From an uncultured Lachnospiraceae bacterium (lineage in GTDB: Bacteria > Bacillota > Clostridia > Lachnospirales > Lachnospiraceae): 5,136 nucleotides of DNA. Positions 1 through 5,106 of the stretch are shown one piece after another (the first letter of the stretch is position 1; every line of letters starts with the position of its first letter). Location: NCBI GenBank assembly GCA_902797475.1, contig CADBTG010000194.1:1-5136 (forward strand), in the 5' to 3' direction. Both the position numbers and the translations under genes were made by a program. The notes beneath the pieces were generated by a model. It saw only the letters and a program-made list of their open reading frames with translations. It did no database searches and was not told where the DNA came from.

Positions 1-225
1 TCCGTGGAGAGGTATAAAAAAGGCGCCGCCATCGGCGGAACCTACTTCGGCAACTATGAAAAGAAGCTTCCCGCAAAGCAGGGACGCAAGTACTACGAAT
101 GCGACATCGATACCAAAGGAAAGAATTCCCGCGGTGCGAAGCGCATCATCTATTCCAATGACGGATTGATTTACTATACCGACGACCATTATGAAACGTT
201 TACGCTTCTGTACGGGGAGGAATGA
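1..225 (+). CDS. Barnase-family extracellular ribonuclease (guanyl-specific, microbial RNase N1/T1 type), C-terminal part only
   Basis: The frame is open at the left edge, so the N-terminus (expected signal peptide and first half of the fold) lies outside the window. A GTG at position 4 is in frame but falls inside the conserved fold and is not the real start. The visible 74 codons match the second half of barnase: an AIGG-x-YFGN-x-E-x-KLP segment, then YYECDID, SRGAKRIIYSNDGLIYYT and DHYETF. By eye, the glutamate at codon 97-99 corresponds to barnase Glu73 (general base). The arginines at 130-132 and 142-144 correspond to Arg83 and Arg87. The histidine at 187-189 corresponds to His102 (general acid). 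The enzyme is therefore predicted to be active, cleaving RNA through a 2',3'-cyclic phosphate. There is a one-residue insertion before the Arg83 equivalent, and Trp94 of barnase is replaced by Gly. The barstar gene follows directly. Whether this is a plain secreted RNase or the toxin tip of a larger polymorphic toxin cannot be seen here. Confidence 0.9.
   Translation, partial: SVERYKKGAAIGGTYFGNYEKKLPAKQGRKYYECDIDTKGKNSRGAKRIIYSNDGLIYYTDDHYETFTLLYGEE
214..220 (+). promoter_or_regulatory. Ribosome binding site deciding the barstar start
   Basis: GGGGAGG is a strong Shine-Dalgarno sequence located within the last codons of the RNase gene. It is too close to the ATG at 222 (1 nt spacer) and better placed for the ATG at 231 (10 nt spacer). 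Translation of the inhibitor is thus probably coupled to, and at least as strong as, that of the RNase. Confidence 0.7.
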
Positions 226-230
226 GTGAC

Positions 231-506
231 ATGAAGACAATCGTCATCGACGGCGCTTATATGACGGAGCGCGGCACAAGCTATGCATACCTTGCGAAAC
301 GGTTGGATTTTCCTTCGTATTTCGGCAAAAACCTCGACGCGCTTTACGATCTGTTAACGGAGCCGTGCGAGCCGCGCACGCTGGTAATCTACAATAAAAA
401 GAAGCTTCTCTTAAACCTCGGAAACTACGGGCAGCGCATGCTTGATACGATTCAGGACGCCGTCCGCGTGAACGGGAACCTCTTTTATACCGAGGACAGC
501 ATATAA
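231..506 (+). CDS. Barstar-family ribonuclease inhibitor (immunity protein)
   Basis: The 91-residue product, starting MKTIVIDG, matches barstar (about 90 aa, MKKAVINGEQ) along its length. The recognition segment YFGKNLDALYDLL lies at residues 30-42 and corresponds to barstar YYGENLDALWDCL. Asp40 is the equivalent of barstar Asp39, the residue that enters the barnase active site, and Tyr39 replaces Trp38. The protein is expected to bind and block the RNase encoded just upstream and so protect the producer's cytoplasm. An earlier in-frame ATG at 222 overlaps the RNase stop by 4 bp and would add three residues (MSD). I prefer 231 because the GGGGAGG at 214-220 is only 1 nt from 222 but 10 nt from 231, and because the 231 start matches the length and first residues of barstar. 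The gene ends at TAA 504-506, directly before a terminator. Confidence 0.93.
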   Translation: MKTIVIDGAYMTERGTSYAYLAKRLDFPSYFGKNLDALYDLLTEPCEPRTLVIYNKKKLLLNLGNYGQRMLDTIQDAVRVNGNLFYTEDSI

Positions 507-511
507 AACAA

Positions 512-545
512 AAAGCCTCTTCTGCCGGCCGGCAAAAGAGGCTTT
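512..545. terminator. Bidirectional intrinsic terminator between barstar and tRNA-Met
   Basis: A perfect 10-bp stem (AAAGCCTCTT at 512-521 with AAGAGGCTTT at 536-545) encloses a 12-bp perfect palindrome TGCCGGCCGGCA at 523-534, which can extend the hairpin. On the plus strand the stem runs into TTTATTTT. On the minus strand it runs into TTTTTGTTTTAT. It sits 5 nt after the barstar stop and 7 nt beyond the tRNA 3' end, so it can end both convergent transcripts. Confidence 0.92.
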
Positions 546-552
546 ATTTTGA

Positions 553-626
553 TAGCGAAGGGGGGATTCGAACCCTCGACACTACGGGTATGAACCGTAT
601 GCTCTAGCCAACTGAGCTACTTCGCC
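553..626 (-). tRNA. tRNA-Met (anticodon CAU, elongator type)
   Basis: The minus strand folds into a complete 74-nt cloverleaf. The acceptor stem is GGCGAAG (626-620) with CTTCGCT, including a G1-U72 wobble, and the discriminator is A. The D arm contains AGCTCAGTTGGCTAGAGC. The anticodon stem TACGG/CCGTA encloses the loop TTCATAC, giving anticodon CAU. The T arm contains GGTTCGAATCC. The CCA end is not encoded, so it must be added by a nucleotidyltransferase. The body closely resembles the Bacillus elongator tRNA-Met. The G1-U72 pair and D-arm sequence do not look like an initiator tRNA, and the sequence does not resemble the lysidine-modified tRNA-Ile(CAU). Confidence 0.96.
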
Positions 627-653
627 ACAGATACGGATAAACCGTACTTTTGC

Positions 654-682
654 ATTATATTCAGAATCGTCCCCTTTGTCAA
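654..682 (-). promoter_or_regulatory. Perfect consensus sigma-A promoter for tRNA-Met
   Basis: On the minus strand, TTGACA (682-677) is followed by a 17-bp spacer and TATAAT (659-654). Both hexamers match the consensus exactly. Transcription should start near 647, giving a leader of about 20 nt before the tRNA 5' end at 626. The promoter lies between the cdd stop and the tRNA, so the tRNA does not depend on the upstream operon. Confidence 0.92.
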
Positions 683-709
683 GAAGAAAATACGCAAAAC
701 ACACGCCGT

Positions 710-1120
710 TTACAGCTCGAACGAAAGCGGGAGCAGTTCCTTAAGCAGATACTCTTTGTACGTACCGCTTTCGGTTCCCAAAAGGACCGTGAACTTCTCC
801 GGATTACCGAACTCCGCCATCACCTGACGGCAGCTTCCGCACGGCGGACAGATGCTTTCCGCCTTCTCTTCCTTCGGCGCACCGACAACGGCAATCGCCG
901 TAAAATCACGAAATCCCGCCGAAACGGCACTGAAAATCGCCGAACGCTCCGCACAGTTCGTCAGCCCGTAAGATGCGTTCTCTATGTTGCAGCCGCGGAA
1001 GATCGTGCCGTCCTTGCAGAGAAGCGCCGCGCCTACGGCAAAGCCCGAATACGGACAGTAACTGTTCTTTCTGGCTTCGATAGCTTCCGCGATCAGTTTC
1101 TTTTTCGTCCTCTCATTCAT
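710..1120 (-). CDS. cdd: Cytidine deaminase, small homotetrameric type
   Basis: The product deaminates cytidine and deoxycytidine to uridine and deoxyuridine in the pyrimidine salvage pathway (cytoplasmic, zinc-dependent). With the start at 1120 it has 136 residues, the same length as the Bacillus subtilis enzyme. Visible motifs are YCPYSGFAVGAALL (residues 21-34), the substrate-binding RGCNIENASYG (42-52), the catalytic CAERSA with Cys56 and Glu58, and PPCGSCRQ with Cys94 and Cys97. The three cysteines are the expected zinc ligands. An in-frame ATG at 1141 would add seven residues (MGGRDGT) that the family lacks. The 1120 ATG overlaps the stop of the upstream lipoprotein gene as ATGA, and its AAT GAG context matches the MNxxE start of relatives. 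It is probably the last protein gene of the suf operon. No clear terminator lies between it and the tRNA promoter. Confidence 0.95.
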   Translation of the reverse strand: MNERTKKKLIAEAIEARKNSYCPYSGFAVGAALLCKDGTIFRGCNIENASYGLTNCAERSAIFSAVSAGFRDFTAIAVVGAPKEEKAESICPPCGSCRQVMAEFGNPEKFTVLLGTESGTYKEYLLKELLPLSFEL

Positions 1121-1974
1121 CGTTCCGTCCCGACCTCCCATTTGGTTCCGTCCGTGGAAAATACGACCGTTCCCCGCTCATCGGTTCTGAAAACCTGCAC
1201 GGAGAACGCCCGGAGCACGTTAAGCGCATCCGCCTCTGCCGGTTCCTCCTTCGAACATGTTATGACGGCATACTGCGGCGCAACCTCTTTGATGAACTTC
1301 TTCGTCGTTGCGTCCTTCTTTCCGTGATGCCCGATTTTGATAACCTCGGCCTTAAGCGCATATCCGTCTTCGCGCATCTCCTTCTCGGTCCGGGTCAGGG
1401 CATCGCCCATCAAAAGCGCCGTTCTCCCCTTATACTCCAACCGGAACACAATCGAAGAATCGTTGTCGTCGCCTTTTTCAAGCGCCTTCTTTCCGGGTGC
1501 CAGAACCGTAAGCTTCGCGCCGCCCAGACTGTATTCCGTAAGAAGCTTTGCATACTCCCACGGGGTATTCGTGTCATTTACCGCTTTCGTCATGCTGACA
1601 TATTCGGGAGAATTCTCCTTCTTCGGAGAGAGAATAATCTTCCCGACGGAAAAGTTCCGAAGCACTTCCGCCATGCCGCCGACATGGTCTTTGTCTCCGT
1701 GCGTCACGACGGCATAGTTGAGGCTTGTCACGCCGTGGCTTTTCAGATAATCCGTGACGACGCTTCCGTGCTCCGAAAGTCCGGCGTCAATCAGCATGGT
1801 CTCCCCGTCGCAGACAAGCAGAATGGCGTCCGCTTTTCCGATGTCCAAAACGTGGATTTCGAGCCCTTCCTTAACGGGAACATTGTTCTCCGGCGTCGGG
1901 GAAGGCTTCTTATTATTTTCGCAGCCGCAAAGCAGCACAAAGGCCGCAAGCAGCAACAGCATCATTCTTTTCAT
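1117..1974 (-). CDS. Metallo-beta-lactamase-fold lipoprotein, ComEC C-terminal-domain-like hydrolase
   Basis: The 285-residue product begins with a lipoprotein signal peptide: MKR, a leucine-rich core, and lipobox LCGC with the lipidated Cys18. A Pro/Asn-rich linker runs to about residue 36. A complete MBL domain follows, resembling the extracellular C-terminal domain of the competence protein ComEC. Its motifs are LDIGKADAILL (43-53), LIDAG (61-65), THGDKDHVGG (91-100, giving His92, Asp94, Asp96, His97), DDNDSSIVFRLEY (169-181), LLMGDA (Asp191) and IGHHG (His216-His217). The HxDxDH form instead of HxHxDH is usual for the ComEC branch. No ComEC channel or OB domain is present, so it is a stand-alone, membrane-anchored outer-face hydrolase, probably a nuclease or phosphodiesterase; the substrate is unknown. 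AGGGAG lies 5-6 nt before the ATG. It is 26 bp after the sufB-like gene and overlaps cdd by 4 bp. Confidence 0.88.
   Translation of the reverse strand: MKRMMLLLLAAFVLLCGCENNKKPSPTPENNVPVKEGLEIHVLDIGKADAILLVCDGETMLIDAGLSEHGSVVTDYLKSHGVTSLNYAVVTHGDKDHVGGMAEVLRNFSVGKIILSPKKENSPEYVSMTKAVNDTNTPWEYAKLLTEYSLGGAKLTVLAPGKKALEKGDDNDSSIVFRLEYKGRTALLMGDALTRTEKEMREDGYALKAEVIKIGHHGKKDATTKKFIKEVAPQYAVITCSKEEPAEADALNVLRAFSVQVFRTDERGTVVFSTDGTKWEVGTER
1134..1139 (-). promoter_or_regulatory. Shine-Dalgarno-like GGGAGG upstream of cdd
   Basis: On the minus strand GGGAGG ends 13 nt before the cdd ATG at 1120, a long spacer, and lies immediately inside the alternative ATG at 1141. It can therefore only serve the 1120 start. 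Together with the 4-bp ATGA overlap it suggests that cdd translation is partly coupled to that of the upstream gene. Confidence 0.5.
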
Positions 1975-2000
1975 GCAATCTCCCTGTCACACAATTCGGC

Positions 2001-2918
2001 TTACTTTAAGAAGCCGCTTACAATCTGCTGCTCGGCTTCCTCTTCGGTCAGTCCGAGCGTCATCAGCTTGATGATCTGCTCTCCGGCAATCTTGCCGATG
2101 GCCGCCTCGTGAATCAGTGAAGCGTCGAGATGGTTTGCGGAAAGCGCAGGCGTTGCGAGAACTTTTCCGGAATCCATCAGGATGGCATCGCACTCGGTGT
2201 GACCGGTGCAGCGGTTGTTTCCGTTGATGACCGAAATGAATTCCTGTCTGGATTCACCCTTCGCAACCGATCTCGAAACGACATCCGCGCCGGAGCCTTC
2301 TCCGTTCAGGTCTACGGTGAAATCGGTCTTTGCAAACTGCGTTCCGTGCGTCATGATCTTCTCGCGGATGACAAGATTGGCATCTGCCGCAAGATCCGCC
2401 TTCGTTACGCGAACCGTCGAATCGACACCCTTAATCTGCACAGTGTCCATCTCCAGGCGGCCGCCCTCCTCGATATGCACGATCGTCTGCGGATTCAGAA
2501 CACGCGAGCCGCGCCCGTCACCCTCTCCGTAGTGCTTCTCCACATACTTTACACGGGAATTCTTTCCGACGAAAAATGTGTGGATTCCGTCGTGCTGGGA
2601 ATCCTGATCACCGGAATTGTGAATGCCGCATCCGGCTATGATTGTCACATCACAGTCCTCTCCGATGTAAAAGTCGTTATAAACGACTTCCTTCAGCCCG
2701 GTCTGGCTGAGAACGACCGGAATGTGCACGCTTTCGTTTTTGGTACCGGGCTTAATGATGATATCAATGCCCGGCTTATCCGTTTTCGTAACAATATCGA
2801 TATGCTCCGTCGTATTGCGGCCGGCGCCCTCTCCGTTTACGCGGAAGTTGTAAGCGCCTGCGGGAACCCCGTGAAGATCCGCAATCTGCATGAGCAGTTC
2901 TTTCTGTATCGCATCCAT
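2001..2918 (-). CDS. SufB/SufD-like Fe-S cluster assembly scaffold of a minimal SUF system
   Basis: The 305-residue protein is the single SufB/D-family partner of the ATPase encoded 17 bp upstream. Family evidence is the C-terminal beta-helix core: GHTECDAIL (239-247), then LSANHLDASLIHEAAIGKI (about 259-277), then the helical tail EQIIKLMTLGLTEEEAEQQIVSGF. This parallels the SufB QCDS...A-x-VEHEA-x-x-SKI...GISEEDA-x-x-x-IVNGF region. The protein is much shorter than SufB (over 450 aa), as in the two-gene SufCB-like minimal systems of anaerobic Firmicutes and archaea. Cysteines occur at 89, 97, 237 and 243, with a His-rich stretch GIHNSG...QHDGIHTF at 98-115. By eye, Ser250 occupies the place of the conserved SufB cysteine that follows QCDS. 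An AAGGA ribosome binding site overlaps the sufC stop. Its role is to hold a nascent cluster in a complex with SufC in the cytoplasm. Databases may name it SufB or SufD. Confidence 0.9.
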   Translation of the reverse strand: MDAIQKELLMQIADLHGVPAGAYNFRVNGEGAGRNTTEHIDIVTKTDKPGIDIIIKPGTKNESVHIPVVLSQTGLKEVVYNDFYIGEDCDVTIIAGCGIHNSGDQDSQHDGIHTFFVGKNSRVKYVEKHYGEGDGRGSRVLNPQTIVHIEEGGRLEMDTVQIKGVDSTVRVTKADLAADANLVIREKIMTHGTQFAKTDFTVDLNGEGSGADVVSRSVAKGESRQEFISVINGNNRCTGHTECDAILMDSGKVLATPALSANHLDASLIHEAAIGKIAGEQIIKLMTLGLTEEEAEQQIVSGFLK

Positions 2919-2935
2919 CTTAATAAATCCATCCT

Positions 2936-3658
2936 TTATTCTTTGTGGTACTGACAGTCCATGGAACGGTCGAGAAGCTTCGGAAGCATCTTCGCGCTGG
3001 CATCCTCATTCAATATGCCTCCGTCCGCAATGACAACAATCCGGTCGGCAATGTTCAGGATTCTTTCCTGATGGGAAATGATGATGATTGTCCCCTTCTG
3101 TTCCTTGTGAATCCGCTCGAAAATCCGGATCAGGTTGCCGAAGCTCCACAAATCGATTCCCGCCTCCGGCTCGTCGAAGATCGAGAGCTCGGTGTTTCTT
3201 GCAAGAAGCGTCGCAATCTCAATACGTTTGATCTCGCCGCCGGAAAGGCTGGCATTTACCTCACGGTTGATATAGTCTCTCGCACACAGTCCGACTGCCG
3301 ACAGATACTCGCAGGCCGTCGTCGTGGAGATCTTCTCCCCTGCCGCCAGCTGAATCAGGTCTCTTACGGTGATGCCCTTAAAACGGACCGGCTGCTGAAA
3401 GGCAAATCCGATGCCGGCCTTCGCTCTTTCGGTGATGCTCATGTCCGTGATGTCCTTCCCGTTATACAGGATCCGGCCCCCGGTAGGCTTTTCAATGCCT
3501 GCAATCAGTCTTGCAAGCGTGGACTTTCCTCCGCCGTTCGGTCCCGTCAGCACGACAAAACGGTTGTCGGGAATCGTCAGGCTGATGTTCTTTATGATTT
3601 CTTTTGTTCCGGCAGACTCATCGTCCACGCGGAAACTGACATTTTGTAATTCTAACAT
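2936..3658 (-). CDS. sufC: SufC-type ABC ATPase for Fe-S cluster assembly
   Basis: The 240-residue product is a soluble ABC ATPase with every ATP-binding motif. Walker A is GPNGGGKST (39-47), the Q-loop is FQQP (87-90), the signature is LSGGE (138-142), Walker B is LSIFDEPE (Asp162, Glu163), the D-loop is AGIDL (166-170) and the switch His is at 196 (SHQE). There are no membrane segments and no permease gene nearby. The partner directly downstream is a SufB/D family protein, so the role is ATP-driven reshaping of the scaffold rather than transport. The length is close to the usual SufC (about 250 aa). The ATG at 3658 has AGGAG 6 nt upstream. It is the first gene of the minus-strand operon. 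SufS, SufU, SufE and a second SufD are not in the window, so the sulfur donor is either encoded elsewhere or not used. Confidence 0.93.
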   Translation of the reverse strand: MLELQNVSFRVDDESAGTKEIIKNISLTIPDNRFVVLTGPNGGGKSTLARLIAGIEKPTGGRILYNGKDITDMSITERAKAGIGFAFQQPVRFKGITVRDLIQLAAGEKISTTTACEYLSAVGLCARDYINREVNASLSGGEIKRIEIATLLARNTELSIFDEPEAGIDLWSFGNLIRIFERIHKEQKGTIIIISHQERILNIADRIVVIADGGILNEDASAKMLPKLLDRSMDCQYHKE

Positions 3659-3669
3659 GTATGACTCCT

Positions 3670-3685
3670 ATCCGGGTACCCCGAT
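3670..3685. repeat. Short inverted repeat in the sufC leader
   Basis: ATCCGGGTACCCCGAT is a 16-bp palindrome with one mismatched pair and no loop. It is located between the predicted suf transcription start and the sufC ribosome binding site. Having no loop, it suits a DNA-binding dimer better than an RNA hairpin. It could also be chance. Confidence 0.35.
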
Positions 3686-3699
3686 GATATTACGGCGTT

Positions 3700-3728
3700 A
3701 TTATAGCATAACGGACTTAGAATATCCA
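3700..3728 (-). promoter_or_regulatory. Predicted promoter of the suf operon
   Basis: On the minus strand, a -35 TGGATA (3728-3723, 4 of 6 matches) is followed by a 17-bp spacer and a perfect -10 TATAAT (3705-3700). Transcription would start near 3693, giving a leader of about 35 nt before the sufC ATG at 3658. The poor -35 box, overlapped by an inverted repeat, fits a regulated promoter. Confidence 0.72.
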
Positions 3729-3733
3729 TAGTC
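3714..3733. promoter_or_regulatory. Imperfect inverted repeat over the suf -35 box, possible operator
   Basis: GACTTAGAATATCCATAGTC is a 20-bp imperfect palindrome in which 14 of 20 positions equal its reverse complement, with perfect GACT/AGTC ends. It covers the weak -35 hexamer of the suf promoter. Fe-S assembly operons are often controlled by Rrf2-family repressors bound at such places, but I do not recognise a known consensus here. Binding by any protein is inference. Confidence 0.35.
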
Positions 3734-3765
3734 ATTCTGTCGCATTTGTTTACGTTCCGCCCGAT

Positions 3766-3794
3766 TTGACAAGGCGGTAAGAAACATATATAAT
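3766..3794 (+). promoter_or_regulatory. Perfect consensus sigma-A promoter for the CNNM/CBS protein gene
   Basis: TTGACA at 3766-3771, a 17-bp spacer and TATAAT at 3789-3794 match the consensus at every position. It diverges from the suf promoter, with about 37 bp between the two -35 boxes. The start of transcription is expected near 3801, only about 11 nt before the AAGGAG at 3812, so the leader is very short. Confidence 0.92.
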
Positions 3795-3811
3795 ACAGTT
3801 TATTACTTTAC

Positions 3812-3817
3812 AAGGAG
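3812..3817 (+). promoter_or_regulatory. Ribosome binding site of the CNNM/CBS gene, out of register with its main frame
   Basis: AAGGAG is followed after 4 nt by ATG (3822-3824). That ATG opens a frame of only six codons ending at TGA 3840-3842. The conserved protein lies in the +1 frame, where the nearest possible initiator is ATT at 3829, 11 nt from this site. The site therefore shows that translation begins here but does not fix how the main frame is entered. Confidence 0.75.
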
Positions 3818-3828
3818 TGTGATGGTTT

Positions 3829-5106
3829 ATTTTAGACCCTGACGCGCGATGGATTATCCCGGTAATCCTGATTCTGCTTCTTCTTTCCGCTTTCTTTTCC
3901 TCTGCGGAAACAGCTTTGACCTCCGTCAACAGAATGCGCATGCGTTCTCTTGCGGATTCCGGAAAGAAGGCCGCCAAGCTTGTTCTTCGCCTCGAAGCGC
4001 AGAACACAAAAATGCTTTCTGCCATTCTGATCGGCAACAATGTTGTTAATCTCTCTGCTTCCGCACTGACTGCGAAATTCGCGGACATTCAGTTCGGGGA
4101 CAGGTTTCTTTCGGTTGCGACCGGCATCCTGACTTTCATTGTAATCATATTCGGCGAGATCATCCCGAAAACCGTTGCTTCGTACCATGCCGACGGCATG
4201 GCTATGTTTTATGCGCCTTTGGTTTACGGCTTCATGACTTTGATGACGCCGTTCATCTGGCTCGTGAACGGAATCTCCCGTTTCTTTATGTTCCTGATGC
4301 GGATCAAGCCCCGCAAAGCCGCCGTCATTACCGAGGATGAGCTTCTCACGGCCGTGGATGTCAGCCATGAGGAGGGCGTCATCGAAAGCGACGAGCGGGA
4401 AATGATAGCCAACGTGGTGGACTTCGGCGATTCCCTCGCCAAGGACGTCATGGTTCCCCGTATCGATGTGGACTTTTTGAACGTGAAAGCCGGCTACGAC
4501 GAAGTGGCCGAAGCCTTCCGTGCCAATAACTACTCCCGCCTGCCCGTCTACCGCGGCACCAGAGACAACGTGGTCGGCATCCTCTTTTTGAAGGATTTCT
4601 TCCGTTATGACGGCGAGAAAAAGGCCTTCTCCGTGCCTGACATCATGAGAAAGCCTTTCTTTACATTTGCCTTTAAGAAAACATCCGACCTTCTGGCCGA
4701 ATTAAGACGGGAATCCGTTACGATTGCCGTTGTTCTCGATGAGTACGGCGCGACGGCCGGCATCATCACGCTTGAAGATCTTTTGGAGGAAATCGTCGGC
4801 GAGATCCGTGACGAATACGACGCTGACGAGGAGGACGAAATCCGTAAGATTTCCGATACCGAGTATCTCGTACACGGAAATGCCCGCCTCGACGACATCA
4901 ACGAAGAGCTCGGGCTGTCCTTACAGTCTGATGACTACGATTCAATTGCCGGCCATCTGATTCACCTTTTAGAGCATCTGCCGAAGACCGGTGAGCGGAT
5001 CACTGAGGACAACATCACCTACATTGCCGAGACGGTTGCCAAAAACCGTGTCGTCAGGGTTCGCATCCTGCTTCCCGAAAAGACCGAGCCGGAGTCATTA
5101 AGTTAA
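3829..5106 (+). CDS. CNNM/DUF21 membrane protein with CBS pair (HlyC/CorC family), 5' end ambiguous
   Basis: From codon 3829 the frame gives 425 residues. The order is: TM1 (about 8-24) ending SAFFSSAETALTSVNR; further DUF21 segments with IGNNVVNLSASALTA (about 68-82), FGEIIPKTVA (about 108-117) and a hydrophobic stretch at about 125-159; a CBS pair at about 205-325 with VMVPRID, SRLPVYRG, IMRKPFF and DEYGATAGIITLEDLLEEIVGEI; then the C-terminal CorC_HlyC domain (about 340-415) with YLVHGNARLDDINEELG and YDSIAGHLI. The family is linked to Mg2+ efflux or divalent cation handling. The hemolysin name is historical. No ATG, GTG or TTG occurs in frame before TTG 3916, which would remove TM1 and part of the conserved ETAL motif. 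I give ATT 3829 as the left limit of credible coding. The ATG at 3822 in frame 0 is the likely original start if one T of the TTTT run at 3830-3833 is extra. It ends at TAA 5104-5106. Confidence 0.85.
   Translation: MLDPDARWIIPVILILLLLSAFFSSAETALTSVNRMRMRSLADSGKKAAKLVLRLEAQNTKMLSAILIGNNVVNLSASALTAKFADIQFGDRFLSVATGILTFIVIIFGEIIPKTVASYHADGMAMFYAPLVYGFMTLMTPFIWLVNGISRFFMFLMRIKPRKAAVITEDELLTAVDVSHEEGVIESDEREMIANVVDFGDSLAKDVMVPRIDVDFLNVKAGYDEVAEAFRANNYSRLPVYRGTRDNVVGILFLKDFFRYDGEKKAFSVPDIMRKPFFTFAFKKTSDLLAELRRESVTIAVVLDEYGATAGIITLEDLLEEIVGEIRDEYDADEEDEIRKISDTEYLVHGNARLDDINEELGLSLQSDDYDSIAGHLIHLLEHLPKTGERITEDNITYIAETVAKNRVVRVRILLPEKTEPESLS

Noticed and set aside
553..626. Initiator tRNA-fMet or tRNA-Ile(CAU) as the identity of the tRNA
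   Set aside because: The acceptor pair, D arm and overall sequence follow the Firmicute elongator tRNA-Met. The CAU anticodon alone would not decide this.
627..709. Intrinsic terminator after cdd
   Set aside because: T-rich stretches are present on the minus strand, but I found no stable stem before them. The region is explained by the tRNA promoter.
650..2112. Two long plus-strand open frames (650-1327 and 1324-2112)
   Set aside because: They run antisense to cdd and the lipoprotein gene, whose motifs are unmistakable. Their translations are Arg/His-rich and match no family I know.
2130..3649. Long plus-strand open frames opposite sufB and sufC
   Set aside because: Antisense shadows of well-conserved genes, with no ribosome binding sites and no recognisable domains.
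3659..3700. Riboswitch in the suf leader
   Set aside because: The predicted leader is only about 35 nt and holds one loopless palindrome, too small for an aptamer.
3849..4049. Plus-strand frame starting at ATG 3849 (MDYPGNPD...)
   Set aside because: It overlaps the CNNM gene in a different frame, while the conserved family sequence is in the other frame. It has no ribosome binding site of its own.
3750..4451. Minus-strand frames opposite the CNNM gene
   Set aside because: Shadows of the DUF21 region, without start signals or domain resemblance.
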